NCBI RefSeq assembly: GCF_022376445.1
Contig: NW_025955609.1
Span: 1 to 18,632, forward strand
Source: Fomitopsis serialis
Taxonomy: Eukaryota > Basidiomycota > Agaricomycetes > Polyporales > Fomitopsidaceae
Direction of reading: 5' to 3'
Length of the DNA: 18,632 bases
The position numbers and the translations under genes were made by a program. Positions 16,413-18,632 of this stretch are shown piece after piece. The notes under the pieces are model-generated. The model was not told the DNA's origin and did no database searches. It saw only the letters and a list, made by a program, of their open reading frames with translations. Every line of letters begins with the position of its first letter. Position 1 is the stretch's first letter.

Positions 16413-18632
16413 TCACGTCCGTGTACGTGAGGTGGAAGCAGTCCGCGCGCCGCCTGCTGCGGGCGCGTGGGTCTCGAACGCTTCCTGAATTTTGCGAATC
16501 CACATGCTAGCCATGGATGGACTCTCAGCAAGGAAACAATGTGACTTGGTGGCCTGTATTGGCAACAGGACAACGTAAGTATAACCAATGTGAGGAAAGA
16601 GTGCGAGACGACTGACCGTCATGACGACAAACTCGCGCTCGCCCTTTGGCTCGATGCCCGAGATGATATGACGGCCATCCTTCTCCTTCTCCGACGAAGG
16701 AGTCATAAATAATTCCGTCCGAACTTGCACCGCGCGCCCGATCTTACGCTTTAAGCACAGCAGCCGGTGTGTTGTGAGAATAAGCTCCCTCGTCTTCAAC
16801 CGCCGCGGCGTCACCGCCATGGCGAGTAACCGGCTTCCACGTCGCCTGGGCGCGCTCGCCTCCACGGTCGTGTTGAACAGCACGCTCTCGTGCGGGAGCA
16901 GTAACGATGTCCTGCACAAACAAACAGACACCGAACGCGTTATTTCACCCAGCGCCACGGGCTCGCTACGTCGGTCTGGAACTCACCATTCCGAATCCAC
17001 CGCCGGCGGCGGCGGCGCGCGGTTCCCCTGGATAGGCGTCTGCGCGCGGTTCCGGCCTCTGTCAATCCCAGCGGCCTCCAGCGCCGCACCGAGCTGCTCG
17101 ATCGGACTGCCGTCCGACGAACTGGTCGCGGAGCCCGTCGAATAACTGTCCACGACCGCCCCCTTGGGCGCTGGCACGTCAATTGGATGTGCCTTCACGA
17201 CCGACGGGACGTCATGCGAGGGGCCCACGCCATTCGCCGGCGCTGTTCTGCTGTCGCCCGCCGTGAGGACCGAGCCCGCCTTCGGGATATCCGCGAAACG
17301 GACCGAGGGCCCCTCGTCTTTCCCAGTACCAGGCGCCGCCGAAGACGAACTCGCAAGGTTTGCATTGTTGGTACTGTGGCCGTCGGCTGGCGGAAACGCG
17401 TATGGACGCAGTTCTCCCATAGGCCCGACATCTTCGTAATAGGCATACCCATTCGGTGCTTCTGCCTCCTGCGGGGCAAAAAAATCCTGGCCTTCTGTAT
17501 CCGACGCCCAGCTGATGCCGTCCTCTGGGTCGCTATCGCCCACGAGGGCGTCCCAAGATGCACCGACGTCGTCCCACTTACTACCATTGGTTGCTGGTGG
17601 AGGGTCTTTCTTGATGAGTCCAGGCTCGAGGGCGGGACCGGTTCTGTCCAGAGCGTGCCCCAGTTGATGGAGGCGAAAAACGGGTGCTCCCTGAGCGCCT
17701 GCATGTCGGTACTACTTCCAGAATGACCAGCGCCGAGGCGGTGGGCCGGATCGCGGACCTAACCTCGCGACTCAGTTCAGCCACCCCATCGAAATGTTCA
17801 TAAACAACGTACGAGTAGTTTCTGTACCAGATCCTGTGCATGCTCATCGAAGCCTTCAGGGAAAGTGTACTCGAGCTTCTTGATCTTTTGCCATGTCAGG
17901 TACTCAGAGAGCCCCTGGAATGCAAAGCGGCCAGAGATCATTTGGTAGACAATGCAACCCAGGGCCCAGAAGTCGGAGCTGTGACCACATTGACATAAAG
18001 ATAAGCCATCGGATACGCATCGACTGCGATAATCACGGCGCACCTTTTGCTAGTCTCGCTGTCCTCGAGCAACTCCGGAGATACATATTGTGCCGTGCCC
18101 ACAAAAGTCTTTGTGCGCTCGCCTGTAAGCCAATCAGCTGCTGTCAAGCTATGCCGGAAGATGCCTGCGGCAAGGACCGACCTCCGGAGTCGAGAATCTT
18201 GCCGGTGCCAAAATCCGTGATCTTGATCCGGAACGCGTCGTCCAATAGCAGATTCTCGGGTTTGAGGTCCCTGTGCGGCGCGAGAGTCAGTGTGCTGCCC
18301 ACCGCCGCCAGTGTCGCGCACAGCCCGCTCACCGGTGGATGACGCCCTTCGAGTGCATATACCCCAGTGCGTCTACAATTTGCGCAGCATATACCCGCGC
18401 GCATTCTGTCGAGAGCGAGCCCATGCGTGATATTCGCGACTGCAGCTCCCCGTTCCTCGCGAGATCCAGCACGAAATCTGCGAGACACCATCAGCCGCAA
18501 AATTAGCCCGCATGCACGCGTGCACTTACAAAGACTCCACTCATCCTGGAACGCCCAGTGTAAGCGCACGATGCCCGGGTGTCCCGCACCGAGCCTGACG
18601 AGCGTGTTCTTCTCTGCCAGCGCAGTGGGCAG
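16413..18632 (-). CDS. PDK1: PDK1-type AGC master kinase with C-terminal PH domain (5' partial, frameshifted)
   Basis: Eight exons are visible (18632-18530, 18477-18333, 18270-18182, 18122-18044, 17978-17813, 17758-16987, 16911-16617, 16553-16413). PDK1 (Pkh/Ksg1 in yeasts) phosphorylates the activation loop of AGC kinases. The window enters at helix C (AEKNTLVRLG, with its Glu), so the Gly loop and catalytic Lys lie outside. Present are HPGIVRLHWAFQDEWSLYFV, the hinge FVLDLARNGEL, catalytic HRDLKPEN, the DFG motif in ITDFGTGK, and TFVGTAQYVSPELL. The last is diagnostic for PDK1, with Thr where the human enzyme has its activation-loop Ser. SDFWALGCIVYQM and RDPAHRLGAG follow. A long acidic, Ser/Pro-rich linker leads to a PH domain (WTSLLLPHESVLF, TRELILTTHRLLC, WIRKIQEAF). 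Seven introns of 52-75 nt keep frame. The exon 17758-16987 does not: one base appears missing near 17630, between EPVPP and LEPGLIKK. Read literally it ends at 17195 without the PH domain. Sequencing error or a broken copy are both possible. Confidence 0.93.
17627..17640 (-). other. PDK1: Apparent one-base deletion in the PDK1-like exon
   Basis: From the exon start at 17758 the conserved frame runs to EPVPP, ending on the CCC at 17632-17630. The homologous sequence LEPGLIKKDPPP then continues one frame over. A single additional C in this run would restore continuity. The exon length of 772 nt is also one short of what its flanking splice phases (0 and 2) require. No splice signals fit an intron here. 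Confidence 0.75.

Overview
This window looks like nuclear DNA of a filamentous basidiomycete, probably an agaricomycete. The genes are dense in short introns: 24 are inferred here, all but one 51-75 nt long, mostly GT...AG with CTGAC/CTAAC-like branch points. The recognisable products also fit: a mitochondrial acetolactate synthase regulatory subunit with its own presequence, a PDK1-type kinase with a C-terminal PH domain, an agaricomycete-style BTB protein with an acidic YGYETDSD linker, and Ifi-6-16/ISG12-like membrane proteins. No bacterial, viral or CRISPR feature was seen, and no tRNA or rRNA gene. Gene models were assembled by hand from frame continuity across splice sites; no database search was run.

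Layout. The left edge (1-993) has a short cytochrome P450-like fragment and an unassigned open frame. 994-3980 holds three head-to-tail minus-strand genes with the interferon-inducible 6-16 (ISG12) hydrophobic domain. The outer two (994-1697 and 3292-3980) carry an N-terminal RING-type zinc-binding module spliced in frame to the membrane domain at an intron of the same phase. The middle one (2538-2909) is a compact 98-residue ISG12 protein without RING. A divergent promoter (3981-4513) with paired CRE-like sites, three ACGCGT boxes and a TATA box separates this cluster from a plus-strand gene (4514-5979). That gene encodes a mitochondrially targeted, single-pass membrane protein with a long helical, charged C-terminal part. 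About 2.9 kb without a convincing gene follows, then a tiny minus-strand gene (8873-9204) encoding a 74-residue single dsRNA-binding-motif protein whose first coding exon is only 7 nt. Another 3.2 kb appears gene-free.

The right third is conventional: a BTB/POZ gene (12575-14039), the acetolactate synthase small subunit ILV6 (14401-16062), and convergently the 3' part of a PDK1-like kinase (16413-18632, N-terminus outside the window). The PDK1 reading frame is broken by an apparent single missing base near 17630.

The most unusual content is the RING-ISG12 pair, one member of which also ends in a PPxY motif. Together with the BTB protein this gives the window several proteins of types used in ubiquitin ligation. 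Whether they act together is inference only. ILV6 acts in mitochondrial branched-chain amino-acid synthesis and PDK1 in AGC-kinase signalling; both are housekeeping neighbours with no obvious link to the cluster.
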